A stretch of DNA of 64,000 nucleotides from Stictocephala bisonia (GCA_035578905.1 JAQJVL010000416.1:372001-436000), one strand, 5' to 3'; shown: positions 1-24,210, counted from the stretch's first letter. Notes: generated from the letters alone by a model not told the origin. Program-made: numbers and translations.

Positions 1-261
1 CCCAGTGCGTTTGAAATGTAACATGCATTTATAGTTGGTTTTTTTATACATTTTTTCTTTTAGACTACAAGTAATTAAAGTAACAAAATCAAAAACAAGC
101 TATTACAAATTTTTAGATAATGCTAGATCAGGAAGTAATGGTGGTTATACAAGAATAAACTTAATAAGAGGCCTAACTGGTTTTAAAACTGTGTTTTATT
201 CCTAAGTAATGGCATTTTTAGTAAGTATTCAAACATTGTTGCTGAGCGACAAATGCCCAAA

Positions 262-350
262 TCCCTATCAGAATTTCAAGTGAACCTCTCGGGATTTTGA
301 TCCGTGACCCTCTGCATTAGAAGCACAAGTGCTAACCTCTAGGCTAGCAA
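262..350 (-). repeat. tRNA-derived SINE relic
   Basis: Read on the minus strand, a tRNA-like fold region is visible. It has an A-box-like TAGCCTAGAGGTTAGCA, an anticodon-arm-like segment with TTCTAATGCAGAGG, and a degenerate B box GGTCACGGATCAAAATCC. The B box is mutated, so a functional tRNA gene is unlikely. Confidence 0.45.
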
Positions 351-541
351 AAAAGGTGTAAACATTAACAGTTTCTTGTTTTCTTAGTTGTTTATTATTG
401 ATTACTTTTTCATTCAACATTTTGAATAGATGTAAGTATTAGTGAGTTCTTGAAGTTTTTTAGATTGTTTTTGCTCATTGTAATTTTATCCTTCTAATCA
501 ATTTAGGTTCGTTTCTAAAATATGTGTCCCATTTTTTGCAG

Positions 542-11526
<10,985 letters not shown>

Positions 11527-11696
11527 TTCCATTCCTTAAACATTTTCTTTGTTTTGATGTGGTCTACATTTTTTGTTATAAGGAATAAGTTATCTCATTT
11601 TTCATAGATTTTAATTTCACCCAGAACTTTTTGAGTGTGGTTATTTGTAAGTAGATGTAGTATCTATGTTGTATACAAATTTTAATTGTGTATTGT

Positions 11697-11702
11697 AATA
11701 AA
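11697..11702 (+). terminator. Polyadenylation signal of H3.3
   Basis: AATAAA lies about 170 bases after the H3.3 stop codon. A second AATAAA near 11800 may be an alternative. A polyadenylated message is expected for H3.3. Confidence 0.55.
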
Positions 11703-12342
11703 AAATAGATTTAGAAACAATCTGACTGTAAGATGTCTTTTTAAATTTATGTTTATTTAGTTATATGATATACATTTATATATTCATTTGCTAATAGCCA
11801 ATAAATCTTATGTGACTAAGAATTGACAAATTAATACCCATAAACACTTTGTGAGCTAGACAAACTTTTACTTTTAATCTGAGAACTGCTAGGATTTTTT
11901 GGTAGTGTATCCCAGAAGTGCTAAGCTCAAAATATTAATTTTGTAAGTGTTAAAGAGATAATTCATAAATTACTTTGTAATTTGAGTTCTGCAGTATTTA
12001 TTTTTTTATATTATAGTCTTAATGAATTGTCTTATCAAATAAATATATGGATATGCACATACGCAAAACACTTAGAAAAAACTTTAGCCCAAAAACATAT
12101 CTACAAACTGCTCCTATTGAATCGATGACATCTATGAACTTCTCATATTGCAAATGCTCTCACAAACTAGTGTTTTCACTTACTGGGGATATTGTCCATT
12201 GTTTGCCATTCATTCTAAATAAAATTAAAATAGAAGTAAATAAATCTCACAGTCACTAACAATCAACTAACCAGAAAGTGGTACTTTTGCAACAATGACA
12301 GATTTATCAAGTATCAGTGCTTTGTTAATGTCGCTTTCATAA
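11703..12342. other. Downstream of H3.3, no gene seen
   Basis: AT-rich intergenic DNA with short low-complexity open frames only. Confidence 0.6.
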
Positions 12343-12346
12343 TTAA

Positions 12347-12998
12347 CCCTTTCGATGCCGCTGTCCGATATATCGGACAGCGGTAGTTACACTAAAAATG
12401 CCGCAGTCCGATATTTCGGACTGCTCGTAATTTTTTTTTCCGATAAGGCATTTTCGTTAATATGCCACATATACGGTACCAATCTGTTGAGAATTGATTG
12501 TAGTACTCAGAAAAAGTGTTTTAAACATCTTTTAAACATGCGTTTGTTGAAATATATTTGTCACACTTGAAATAATCGCTCAATTGTGACAAATATGTGA
12601 TTTTGTACTGTCGAAAAAAATTACGATTAATCCCGGGATTTTCAAGGTAAGACTTTGAAATTTGGTATGCATGTTAGTAATTAAATGTTCTTTCAAATAA
12701 AGTCACTTTTATAGCCCTAGTACTTTTGTTGTATGGTCTAAAAAGTTTCGAAATTGAAAAATTAAAAAATTTTTAATTTTTAAAAAAGTTGATTTTACAA
12801 ATTAAAACCAATATTTTGTTTAAGAGCATAACATAAGTAAAAAGAGCATTTCAAAACAAGAAAAACCAAAAAATAATAATGAAAATATATTGAAAAATAA
12901 CAAAGTTAGAACAAAATAACGTAAACTATGCATATTCACTAAAAATACCCCCGGCATTTCTCGCATACCAAGGGAAAATATGCCCGGCATCGAAAGGG
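12347..12998. mobile_element. piggyBac-type MITE, TTAA-flanked
   Basis: The ends CCCTTTCGATGCCG and CGGCATCGAAAGGG form 14-bp inverted repeats, flanked by TTAA at 12343-12346 and 12999-13002. Just inside the left end are two short palindromes, CTGTCCGATATATCGGACAG and CAGTCCGATATTTCGGACTG. There is no transposase, so it is non-autonomous. Confidence 0.82.
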
Positions 12999-13410
12999 TT
13001 AATTGATTGTAAATGAGAATACTTTTAATCAATTAAAGTTACAATAAATTTATCTTATCATGTTGTTTGCTGTAATTTGTGTTAAATGTCCTAAAATTAA
13101 GACTGATGTATCATTGCAAAGCATTTCGTTGTTCCATAGCACAAAGGACTACAAAAATCTGTGTTAAATTTGTATCTATTGAAAAGTATCTTATTCAATG
13201 TTCATATTTGGTTGAATTTAATTTGATCATGGGATTTTGAATAGTTAATTTAAAGGTGGAAACAAAAGCTCCAAAGTTAACATAGGTTTACCTAATATAA
13301 CTTAAACAAACCTAACAACATAACCTAATGAAAACAAACCTAACAATCTAACCTATCGATACCAAACCAAGCCTTGTCATGAAATCGGCACATTTCTGGT
13401 GCTAACATGC

Positions 13411-13530
13411 TTAACCCTCAGCACTCTGATTGTTAAAGGCGTCATCTCAGGTCAGTTGTCCACTACGTGTGGATAAGGCCATTCTGTAAAGTGGCCCTGT
13501 GCTCAGCTGTCCACTATCTGTGGACAAGTG
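13411..13530. mobile_element. Left end of a TTAA-type element, possible relic
   Basis: TTAACCCTCAGCACTC is followed by two copies of a module with TGTCCACTAcgTGTGGA-like palindromes (13457 and 13507). This resembles the subterminal layout of the neighbouring TTAA elements. I could not find a matching right end. Confidence 0.4.
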
Positions 13531-14311
13531 AATTCTCTTGTTTGGATCGTTACTGTAAATATTCGGTTTATGTAAGTTCTTGACATCAGCCGAACTCTTG
13601 AGTTATATTGGGACTACATTTTCCACATGTTGTTTATCGAAAAAGCTTATCACGAACCATTCTTATCATTTGTCAAACTGACATTATTATTGCTAGCTTC
13701 AGTCTTGGTTTGTATTTCAGTTTATAAGTCACAATTGGGTTGACTTTCTGTCCTTTCTCAAAAATATAAACTACTTTTGTTATATGATAACAAATTAAAT
13801 TTATTATATAATTAATTATACTAATACAGTCAGGATCCACTTATTCTGTATCAGGTTTACAAAAAATGTTAAATTAGTATATATTAATTCAAAACGCAGT
13901 TCTATTGAATTGTGGCCTTGTAAAACAGAATCTCTTAACAGCTATATAATTTTAAAGCATATATTTCAATAAAAAAATTATATTAACATATTGTTAAGTT
14001 AATACCAATGATAACATGCAATAAACGCCTTCCCAACAACTACACACATTTAAATGTTTGTTTACTTTTTATTAGCGAACCAACGTTTTTATACACAGCT
14101 GTGGCTCTCAAAACTGCCATTAACATTGCTTATGGCCTTACCATACTGCATTTTCAGTGTGAAATAGAGTATAGTTACCCGCTATTTCTTGAGATTCCTT
14201 TTCATTCTACTGCATTTATTGACTAACCGCACCTACAGTACAGGTTATGATACTCTAAACAGTATAACATTTGTAATTTGTGTTTTTACAGTGGATAAAA
14301 TGGATGATGCA
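13531..14311. other. Intergenic, no gene seen
   Basis: AT-rich sequence with no supported frame or terminus. Confidence 0.55.
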
Positions 14312-14315
14312 TTAA

Positions 14316-14901
14316 CCCCAGAATGGCAAGCATTCGTAAATTTTACGACACGCCCAAAATAAATTGCTATGAATAAGTCACTTTTGGTTTGATGGGCTTT
14401 TCCAGCTAGGTAATCCTCCCTCCACAATGCTTGAGGTCAGCCTCCTATTGACTTCCCGTCTACTACCAAGTGAAGGGTTCGTAAAATATAAGAATGCTTG
14501 CCAATAACATAATGTTTATTTACATTTTTTTATATGGGTTAACAAATGCTATTTTAACGTCTGCAATTATAACAAAATTAGCCTAATAACGCATTTTTTA
14601 TAGATGTGTTCTTCGAGGTTTTGATTTTTTTAGGTGTTGTGGATAAAATTACTATTTTCTGGCTTTAAAAAGTGATTTTGCTGTAATATATCTGACTGTC
14701 ATGACTTAAAAATAGAATAAACCAAAGTTATTGAAAACATTAACTTTAATACTGTTTTAAGTAATATGTTAAAAAAGTTAAATTATGTTATAAGTTTTTT
14801 TTCTTAACCCCTTACAAGAAATAAAAAATTCAACCAAAACATTGTAATATTTTCGAATGCTTGCTGATAGTGTGATACTTAACAGACTTGCCATTCTAGG
14901 G
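14316..14901. mobile_element. piggyBac-type MITE, TTAA-flanked
   Basis: The ends CCCCAGAATGGCAAG and CTTGCCATTCTAGGG pair with one mismatch. TTAA lies at 14312-14315 and 14902-14905. The subterminal word GCAAGCATTCG recurs inverted at both sides. There is no coding capacity. Confidence 0.78.
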
Positions 14902-15017
14902 TTAACACAGTTTTAACGGGAATATGAGCTGCCTGTGCTTGTAAATAAGGAAATTTTAAAACCTGGGAAAGTCAAGTAATTTGTGTCATTAGTAAAGATC
15001 AAATATTAAAGAACTAT

Positions 15018-17093
15018 ACAGGGTGAGTCACTACTAGCTACATTAACTTCACCAGTGGGTTCCACTAACAAAATTGAACTAAAGAGTTCATATAAACCAT
15101 AGTCTGATTCCGAACTGTTTGGTCGTAATGGCATATTTTGTGATTTTTTTTAAAATTATACAATTTGTTACTGTTAGTTTGACGGTAAAACCAAACCAAT
15201 TTTATTAAATAATATGGAAAGTAATGCCATTTGAAAGAGTATTAAATTCCCAATAAATTTAACTTCGTATTCAAAATAACAACACTTATACGTTTTGAAA
15301 TAACTGTAAATTAAAAAAAATTTTATGTAGACTTTCTCATTTAAACTTACAGGCTCAATTAAAGCAGTTTAATTGTTTGTATTCTTACGTTCAATTACTG
15401 AAAAAAACTTCCTTATTTATTTTTAAAATGATGTATAAATATTAAGGGGTCATACTCGAAAAAATGTTGAAATTGTTGTAAAAATATTATTAAGGATGCA
15501 GTATTAGAGTTCATCGCATTGGTCACAAAAACCAAACTAATGACTTGTATACCTGTACTTTCTGTACTAGCTGAATCCGTTGGCTAAATCAGTTGATTCC
15601 AAATTGAAATAGTTGTAATCAGCTAATTTTTTAAACTGAAAAATACAACTTAACAGAATTGTTTTTATAAAGTGTTTTTATTGTATCTTTGGCTACAGTT
15701 CACAAAAAAATCATGCTATCACAGCTTCCAAGAGTTTTTATCATTTTAGAAGATTTTCAAAATGTCCTCCGTTTACTCAGCTACACATGTGAAGTCTGTC
15801 TGAATTTCCTCACAGTCGCCTTTAAGTTTAGTTCATTACATAAGAGTTGAGAAGCTGTCAAAATCCTGCTCCTTAACTCTTCAACATTTGAACTGGTGTG
15901 CAATAAACTTTTTGCTTAATGTGCCCCCAAACATAGTAGTCAATAGGTGTCAGGTCTGGAGATCGTGGGGCCCAAGGTATTATTCCTCTTCCGATCCACA
16001 AGTTAAAAATATCTCTGACGTGCTGACGGACCTTAGCGTTGTAGTGTGAGGCTGCTTCATCCTGCATGGAAGACAATTCTCTGACGCAAATCCAACAGCA
16101 AGTCTTAAAGGAGCAGTGGTAAGGTTACAGTTGGGAAGTCAAAGTATCGAATGCTATAGGCAGATAGTAGGTCGAGGTATGGACCTATGAGCCGGCTTCC
16201 AATAAATCCAGTCCAGAAGTTAAATTTTTGTATGTTTCAATAATGCTCTTTGTGTATGTCGAAAACACCCTCATGGGTAAATGTTGATTCATCTGTCAAA
16301 AAAATGGTCTTGAGGAAATCATGATAATTAAACTGACGAATCGAGCAGCAGAACTGAACTCTTAAGGGAGGATCGCTTGGTTCTAGGGCTTGCATGCTAA
16401 TAAAATTATAAGAATGTAGCTTTTCTTTATGTACAATTCTATTTACGTAAAGAAACCCCAAACTCACAAGAAATTGCTATTGTACTTGTTCATGGGTCTC
16501 TTGTAAAGCAGTTAAGAACAGCTTCTTCAACTCCTACATCTTGAATAACATTTCCAACCAAACTAATATTGGTAGGAAACTACACTTTTACGCAAACAGC
16601 GATGAACGTTGATAAAGGTCTGTGCATTCGGAAGCCTTCTATTTAGATAACGGCGACGGAATTCGCAATGGCTTTCCGATGAATTATAGTCGATCACACA
16701 ACCGGTAAACCACAATAATGTCAACATATTATTCATTGGTAAACACCATGACCATTCAAAAAACAATTAAATGTAGCATTTTAACTGTGTTGCTTGTAGT
16801 GTGTAATTGAAAAGGATATAAAACCAGTTATATAATTCAAAAATTAAAAAATCAGCTAATTGTAACTATTTAATCCCCAGATCAGCTGATTTGGTCAACA
16901 GATTCAGCTGGTACAGAAATTACAGATACACATTCATTAGTTTGGTGTTTATAACCAATGTATTAAACTCTAATACTGTATTCTTTTAAATATTTTAATG
17001 AAATTTCAACATTTTTTCAAGTATTATCCCTTAATACTTAATTTTAAAGATAAATAAATAAAGAAGTTTTTTCCTAATTTATTTACTAAATAG
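15018..17093 (-). mobile_element. Decayed IS630/mariner-like transposon with long inverted repeats
   Basis: Roughly 15408-15660 and 16838-17093 are imperfect inverted repeats of about 250 bp that share CAAACTAATGA and CAGCTGAATC-type words. They enclose minus-strand transposase remnants (15873-16766). A terminus-like TACAGGGTGAGTCA at 15018 may mark another end or a separate insertion. No exact target duplication was found. Confidence 0.6.
15873..16766 (-). pseudogene. IS630/Tc1-mariner-type transposase relic
   Basis: Three minus-strand segments are in order. 16563-16766 is a helix-turn-helix region with RRRYLNRRLPNAQTF, typical of the insect DUF4817 N-terminus. 16237-16467 contains QALEPSDPPLRVQFC and FLTDESTFTHEGVFDIH, with the first catalytic Asp. 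15873-16076 contains WAPRSPDLTPIDYYVWG, with the last catalytic Asp. Frames are disrupted between the segments, so it is non-functional. Confidence 0.8.
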
Positions 17094-17148
17094 AATCACT
17101 AGTCAAACCTAGATCTGCCATATCAAACTGACATGTTCTTTAGTTGAG

Positions 17149-17175
17149 TAGAGAGAGAGAGAGAGAGAGAGAGAG
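17149..17175. repeat. (GA)n microsatellite
   Basis: About 12 GA dinucleotides in a row. Confidence 0.95.
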
Positions 17176-17628
17176 CCAGTGGTACAGAATATTTGTGATA
17201 CTTTTGTATTTGTTTACTACTTCTCTGGTGTTATTGGAATTGTTCTCTAAGGTAAGTTTGCTGATGTCCTATCTCTTCAATATACTAATTCCTGGTCCTT
17301 TAACCTACCCTAAAACTTCTCCCTAAAACATAGAGAATTACATTTATTCTCTTACCCAAGACCCAGACGCAAGATAACATCCTATTTTCGCCTCATTGGT
17401 AGGCCTTTGTAATTGTGTTTCCAAGAAAATTAAACCAAACATATGATGTTGCAACACAATCACTGTCCCTTTGCTATTACTGAATTTTATTTTCATTGAT
17501 ATCAAGCCAATATGTTAAATATTGGGACATGTTAAATATTTAACAATTTTATTTATCTATTTACTATATTGAATTGTTACAATATCATTTGAATTGTTTC
17601 AAATGGAAAATCAGAATTTTTCATTTAA

Positions 17629-18109
17629 CCCTTCCCACGCCATAGACAAAATGCTATATTTTGAGATTATGCTTATTTAAAATAAAAAATTAAATTTGAA
17701 ATTCCTTGAAGCTGATTTGTATTCTCAATTACATTACAACAACTTAAATAAAAACTAATTGCAACTGAAAACAAATACTAACAACACACTCGAAATGCCC
17801 TTGAACGACTGGAGTAAGATGGCGGATAGTTTTGTCCGCGGCGCTGTGGAGCGCTAGCGCTGTCAGCTGCCTAATGGAAATTTCCACTATAAACAGACAA
17901 GCTTCCCAGCTGACTCATGTTAGTGGTGTTGAATTATTCGTCTTCAAAGTAGCTTACGCTCTACCATATTTACATATAGTTATTTAAATTTAAAAAAAGT
18001 AAGAAAAATTAAAAAATATATATATATATATATTTGGCGGATAGTTTCGTCCTTGGCGTTTGGAGATTGTTACAGTTGGCGGATTATTTCGTCTACGGCG
18101 TGGGAAGGG
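17629..18109. mobile_element. piggyBac-type MITE, TTAA-flanked
   Basis: The ends CCCTTCCCACGCC and GGCGTGGGAAGGG are perfect inverted repeats that extend imperfectly to about 24 bp. They are flanked by TTAA at 17625-17628 and 18110-18113. The motif GGCGGATAGTTTYGTC recurs near 17821, 18036 and 18077. A (TA)n tract lies at about 18015-18031. Confidence 0.85.
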
Positions 18110-18113
18110 TTAA

Positions 18114-20061
18114 TTTAAATAATAGCAATACTCTACATGAATTGGTTTTGAGCTCAAGTTTGCTATACACATAAAATACAGATTAGTTAATACAGTCATT
18201 AATTTGTTTTCAATAACTACTATTTTTCAATTATTCACAAATGTTCATATATCTATATTATTTCCTTATAGTTGAAACTTACTATCAAAGTCTTTTTTTT
18301 TACTATCGCATTTCTAATTTCCTAGCCTTTCCGTTAACTAAAGAATATGGTAATGGGTGACTGCTGATCCTTTGAATTTCTACCTGTAACAGTTGAGGCG
18401 CAACTAGGATCTACCTGACCTCCCTGTATGATTGGGAGGGGTAAGGTGATGTAACCACATGGAATGGAAGATTAGGGGAGTAACAGTGCGTAAGAGTGAC
18501 CCTCTGCACAACACCACTTATTTAATTGGAAAATTAAATAAGATTAAGGTTACATTTATTTAAATGTATTTTTTGTATTAGAGAGGATTCAATAAAATTA
18601 ACTGATTGATCAACATTTAAATTGTTGAGATTGATCTAATATATAAAACATTTTATCTAGGATAAATAACAGACAATAAGAAATAATTTTCGCAATATTT
18701 TAATAACAAAAATAAACAATATATAAAATTATTAAACCACCTTGTAAAATATCTTATACACATTATTAAATAGTACAAACAATATATAAAACAGATATCA
18801 GTCATTATCTGATATTACTATGACCATTACAACCATTATTAGATAAAGTATTATTTATTTTATAATCAATATATAACAAAGTTTATGAATACAAATTGTT
18901 ATCAGAGATAAGTCATATAAAAACAAAGATTTTTCACTACACTACTATGAGTTCAGCTGTTTTCGTTATGTGTTTACAACCTGCGAAACATCATATTTTC
19001 AACAGCTGTCTATTGTTTACTACCGAAAGTAACATTGATTACAACCGAAAATTTTCCACAGTCAACACCTGTTTTTATTCCGTAGTGTAGTGAAAAGTAT
19101 CGTTCAAAACTCGAGTGAAAGTGTTTTGTATGTTCTCGACCATTTAAAGTGCTCGACAAGTCTCGCACTTCAAACATATGGTCTCAAACATGCAAAATCC
19201 TACTTTCCACTCTTGTTATGAAATATACTATTAAATTCCTCCAATTAATATTTCAATTTATTAGTTGAAGTAGGAGAGTAATACTTTTTATTATTTTAAT
19301 TTATGAAATTATAAAATAACTGTAAACTATCTTACTATATAATTAGTTTATTATACAATGCTTAAATAATAATTTTTGTATACTACAATACCTGACTTAT
19401 TCTAATAAAGAGTATTTATTTTATGTTAAATAAATATTAAGTAAAGCTTAACAATAATAAAAGAAAGGGCAGAAGACATTGGTAACAAAGATATAACCTC
19501 AAAACAAATAAAGAGATAACAGAAAAAAGGATTAAGCACTCTCTAAAATTTGCATTTTTATTTTAAAGCATAAATTTCCTGGAATTGATACAGTTTCAAT
19601 ATCTTCTATATAATAGAAATGGGATAAAACAATGAAAAAATATTAATTGAAAGGAATGTTTATAAAGGCACCAGTTACATGGTTGGAAAAATCTCATCTA
19701 TGCATCCCCAATACATTCTTTACCAGTTTTTGAAGTTTACTTGACTTGCCTATTCTATATTAAGGATTATATGTATAGTTAGGAGTCTCCTATACTATAC
19801 CTATACTAAGGAGAATTTTAAAGAATACTATTTAAAAAAGAAAATAATTAATTGCTATGTACATAATTACACCTAAAATATTTCAAATTGTTTGTTCATA
19901 TCTATTTAGTTAATAATAAACAAAGGATTATTTCTATATGCCAAAAAATAGATGGACATGTGAGATGTATATTGGAACAATCATAGCGTATGATCTTGGA
20001 TAAAATGACAATGTTTTCGTTCTTCTGTCAGGTAATTTTTATAAAATAACCATTATATTTA
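18114..20061. other. Intergenic, no gene seen
   Basis: Very AT-rich. Only short chance frames (for example 18896-19090) and no recognised termini. Confidence 0.55.
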
Positions 20062-20065
20062 ATAT

Positions 20066-21276
20066 GTGAGGCGGAAAGCGAATAGGGATCTCTTGTTGGC
20101 AATTATCAATTTTCAGTTGTTAGTATTTTTAAATTAAGCATGACAATATGAACAAGTTGGTGTAAATTTCATGTCTCTACGATTTTTTAGTAATAAAAAT
20201 TTTAAGTTTCAAAAATTCTAAGCGCCATTTTGAGAAAAACTGGTTTTAAAACTTTAAACTCATTTTTCATATTTAAGAAATATATCAAAACCAAGTTAAA
20301 CACTTCCTTTTTCAGAATAACAGCCGTAGTTGTTCAAAACATTGACAGAATTAATTAAAATCTTGTTTTTATAAAGTAATGTAGCACAAAACTAAAAATT
20401 TGAAAAGGAACCTCTTGTCGGCCCGCGTTATTTCCCAAAACGACAAGAGGTCCCTTTTCTCAGGAAGGACATTAGTTACTTTTAAAGAAGTTTTTATTAC
20501 TTTAATCTACACTAAATTATTTTTAACAGAATTTTATTAATATAAAAAAACCGCCTTATTGAAAAAAAATAAACTGCAAGTCGATCTACTATAGTACAAC
20601 TCTACAAAGTCATAGCTGATTAGTAGTGAAACAGCTGTTTCAAATGCTGCCAATACTGCTTTAGAAAAGGTACCTGTTGTCGAGATAGTTTTAAACACGC
20701 AAGATACTGTCATGCATTTAGGCAACGTTTGCCGCAGTTCTCTAAACCAACGCTATAATTCAGGGGAGGCTAGTTTTTAAAGTAATGTTTATTTTCTAGT
20801 GTGTTTTTGAAAAGAGACCTCTCGTCAGACTTGTGTTATTTTGCCACAACAACAAGAGGTCCCTTTTCTCAGGCCAAACATTGACATCTAAATAAATTTT
20901 ACTCAATGTTTTAATGCTTCAACTCAACTTTATAACTGATACAGGCCTGTTCTATTTAAACCAGAGTTTGATAGTCGATAAAAAACAAAATATCGATAAT
21001 TTTGACCAAAATCGGTAGTTTCGTGAATACTTAACATTTTACTTTGCTGACAAGAGGTCCCTTTTCTCAGGCCAAACACTGACATCTAAATAAATGTTAA
21101 TCAATGTTTTAATGCTTCGAATCGACTTTATAACTCATACAGGCCTGTTCTGTATAAACCAGTTTGATAGTCGATAAAAAACAGAATATCGATAACTTTG
21201 ACAAAAATCAGTACTTTCGTGAATACCTAACATTTTACTTTGCCGATAAGAGGTCCCTTTTCGCTTTCCGCCTCAC
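20066..21276. mobile_element. Hairpin-rich non-autonomous TIR element
   Basis: The 35-bp ends (GTGAGGCGGAAAGCGAA reading inward, four mismatches between ends) lie at 20066-20100 and 21242-21276. They are flanked by ATAT on both sides (20062-20065, 21277-21280), a possible 4-bp target duplication. The inner half of the TIR (AGGGACCTCTTGTCGGC) recurs as hairpin modules: 20403-20420 pairs with 20441-20458, and 20810-20826 pairs imperfectly with 20851-20867. The right half is two tandem copies of about 197 bp (20853-21050, 21051-21246). There is no coding capacity, and the family is not recognised. Confidence 0.75.
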
Positions 21277-21280
21277 ATAT

Positions 21281-22800
21281 ATTTTCCATTTATGGGGTTA
21301 AAAAGTATACCTTTTAAATAACATTGCTTTAAATACTAAGCTGTATCAATTTAGATAATTGTCTGTGGTAATGATGAAACATATAAATACGGATTTCCTT
21401 AATAAAATGATAAGAAATTCCAATAGTTCTTTTCAAATTTATGAATCACTATCATTAACAAATCTAAACAGCAAGTCAAATTAAAAATGAATAGCAAATG
21501 TTTAACAATGGTGTTTATATCTCAATAATATTACACTAGTGTTACTGACAGTTAATACAACAAATAACCTTAGCCCAAAGTAATGTGAGAAAGGTCCCAG
21601 GCTAGTCTTGGTAGAAGAGGTTTTTAGTGGATAGTTTGGGAAACTAGAAGTCCCACACATAATTGTAAATGAATTTTAACCTCCTCGCCCTACAAAGGAA
21701 TAAAAATCGTAGACTAATAAGTTCTATTTACTGACTATCAGATCCAGGTAACTAATTTTATATCATAGCCTAAATATTGCAAACTATAATTGGGCAGGAC
21801 AGTAAGCAGCCCACGTGTTATATTTAGCATATCTAGGGGTTACAGCAGCAGAGGGGAGTCTGTACACCGCTAAGCTATATTACTTCACGGGCACGACTAA
21901 CGTCCGCATTCAAGTTTTCAATTCCGCAACATTATTTAGTTGACAAAAAATTAACTGTAAAACTGTACAAGTTTGTTTAGTTGCTATTTACTGTTTACAA
22001 TATTCTGTTAATGATATTATTAATTGTGATTTGAATATGAAATAACGATTTAATTTAATCGTTCTAAGCTTGATTCCTTGTTGTTTTAATCAAACCAACC
22101 AATGGTCACTGATGCTAATGGCGGAGCTTGATATTGTGTGCCAGTATATAGCCTTCCATCATCGTGTTTGCCAGGACAATTTTAAATGGAACTACACAGT
22201 GGGGGAAGGGTAGTTCTCTGTCTCACTCGCACCAGTGCGTTCGGTAAGTTGCTTATTAAGTGGCCTATCTATACAAACAAGTCAAATTATGATATGACTT
22301 TTAAGGAATATGAAAAGGCAACAAAATAAATATATAGTAAATCCTATATATTGCTATATTGTTGGATAGCCTGACCCAGTCACTTATGTTTTGGTTTCCT
22401 GTCTTAATGAATCAAGCGTATCATGTTCCCTGAAACATAATCTATTAGTGATAAGCATGAAATATTATGGCTTTCAATAATCAAGTGGGCTAGATAATAC
22501 TGTTAGGCTTCATTTGAGTTGCTTGAGGAATAACCTGAGCGGGAGGAGGGCTCATCAAAAGACGTGTCTATGTAGCCACCACCCCACCCATGTTCACTAA
22601 ATGTACGGTACCTTAAAAATCGCTGCAATGAAACTGACCTCCTAAAGAATTACTAGCAAAAAACGGCTTTATATCTTTTTAGTTAAAACTGAATTTTAAA
22701 GACTTATCAGCCATTAGTAATGAGTATTAAACTATTGGTTTTAATATAAAGTCCTATGTATTAGTAGTCAAACATTAGTAGTCCTATGTATATAAACATG
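21281..22800. other. Intergenic, no gene seen
   Basis: No supported frame. A GC-richer patch near 22190-22250 ends in GTAAGTT and could be a noncoding exon of something, but nothing confirms it. Confidence 0.45.
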
Positions 22801-22802
22801 GT

Positions 22803-22827
22803 AAAAAAAAAAAAAAAAAAAAAAAAA
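22803..22827. repeat. Poly-A tract
   Basis: About 25 consecutive A residues. It may be the tail of a retroposed sequence, but no body is recognised. Confidence 0.9.
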
Positions 22828-22872
22828 CACTGATATTTATTTATATAACATATTTAATATGCTATGAAATTT

Positions 22873-23505
22873 CAATGGAACTCAAACTATCCAAATGGCC
22901 GAATATCCGAATTGCTTTCAGAATGTCATAAATCTTACAATCTTCAGTATCCAATTTTTTCTGATAAAAAAACAACGCATACAACAACAAAGAGTAGTGT
23001 TTTTAATACTCAGAAAGATAAACCATACATATATGTATCACAATAAATAACACATAATATGCTTCAATAAATACTATAAACTGTAACGTCTTAAAATAAC
23101 AAATCAAAATTCTGCCAGGTAACAACGCGATAGGGATCATGTATTGTCTATTCACGCTATTGTCCTTCCCTCTGTCAAGTCGATGCACGACCTGGCTGCC
23201 CAAAAACGGAGAAGACAGTCAAAACATATAGAGGATATTTAACTAAGATGTTTGGCAATCAATACCATTCCTTTATAGGATGGTACGTAAATACACGCAA
23301 TAGTTTACTGTAGCATGTATTTAAACTGTAATTAATTTGATAATAAATACTCTTTCTCATTAAAAATATTGTTTTATATCCAATTTCAAAATACACACAT
23401 TTAATTACAAGCAGTAATTAAATAAAATGGAGTGCTTTTAGACAAGAATCTGATTATCCGAAAAGGGTCTGGTCCCAATTGATTCGGATAGTTGGAGTTC
23501 TACTG
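22873..23505. mobile_element. Pogo/Tigger-like MITE, decayed
   Basis: The left end CAATGGAACTCAAACTATCC and the inverted right end CAGTAGAACTCCAACTATCC match at 16-17 of 20 positions. The AACTATCCGAAT-type termini resemble pogo/jerky elements (CAGTGGAACCTCGATTATCC class). TA follows the right end, but the left TA is lost. Confidence 0.5.
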
Positions 23506-23509
23506 TAGT

Positions 23510-24206
23510 GCAGATTTGTATTCCTCAAAATGTTGTTATGATTCTTAAGTAATTCACCTTGCTTTATAGAATGCAGTAATTATACTAAAATGCAGTTTTA
23601 TATTGATTAAGATTTACATTCAGTACAGATGGCTAATTTATGAGAGAAGTTGTATTAATCCATAATATTCTCAAAATCTACAGGCTAATGTGAATTTGTA
23701 AACATGACTATAATTTAAATTACAACCACGTTTAAAATGGTTCCAACAAAATGAACCTGATATCTTGTTTGGTGAGATCCATGTATACATGTAATGAGAC
23801 AATGGGATGCAGTGCAGCAGCTGTTGCCAGCATTCTTTTTACTAAGGCAAGACCATCCTTAGAAGTATTTATGTGAATCCTTATATATGATATGTGAAGC
23901 CGTTTATTGTTAACGCAACTCCTCCCTTATTTCTTGATCAATTTTAACGATTTAAGTGTTAAAAAATTTGCCCCTATTCGTAGTTCTGCAATAGGGTCTC
24001 CAATTTTTTTCAATATTTTTACTCTGAAGGGCACAAGAAGCACTAGAAGTACATTTTTTGGCATTGTACAAGTAACATGAAGTGAGATTTAAATTAGTCA
24101 AAAAGTAACACCTGTTCAAATGTAAATCATTAGGTTTACTATATTTTAACAGCTGTTAGAATGTAAATAATGATTTTTATAATATTGAGAAGGTTCAAAA
24201 TCATTC
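23510..24206. other. Intergenic, no gene seen
   Basis: AT-rich flank of the piggyBac element without recognised features. Confidence 0.55.
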
Positions 24207-24210
24207 TTAA

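Noticed and set aside
262..350. Functional tRNA gene
   Set aside because: The B box is degenerate and no closed cloverleaf with a CCA-proximal stem can be drawn. It is kept as a SINE relic.
17149..18031. (GA)n and (TA)n runs, and poly-A at 22803 and 47875, considered as CRISPR-like or regulatory repeats
   Set aside because: They are simple sequence repeats only. There are no spacers or direct-repeat architecture.
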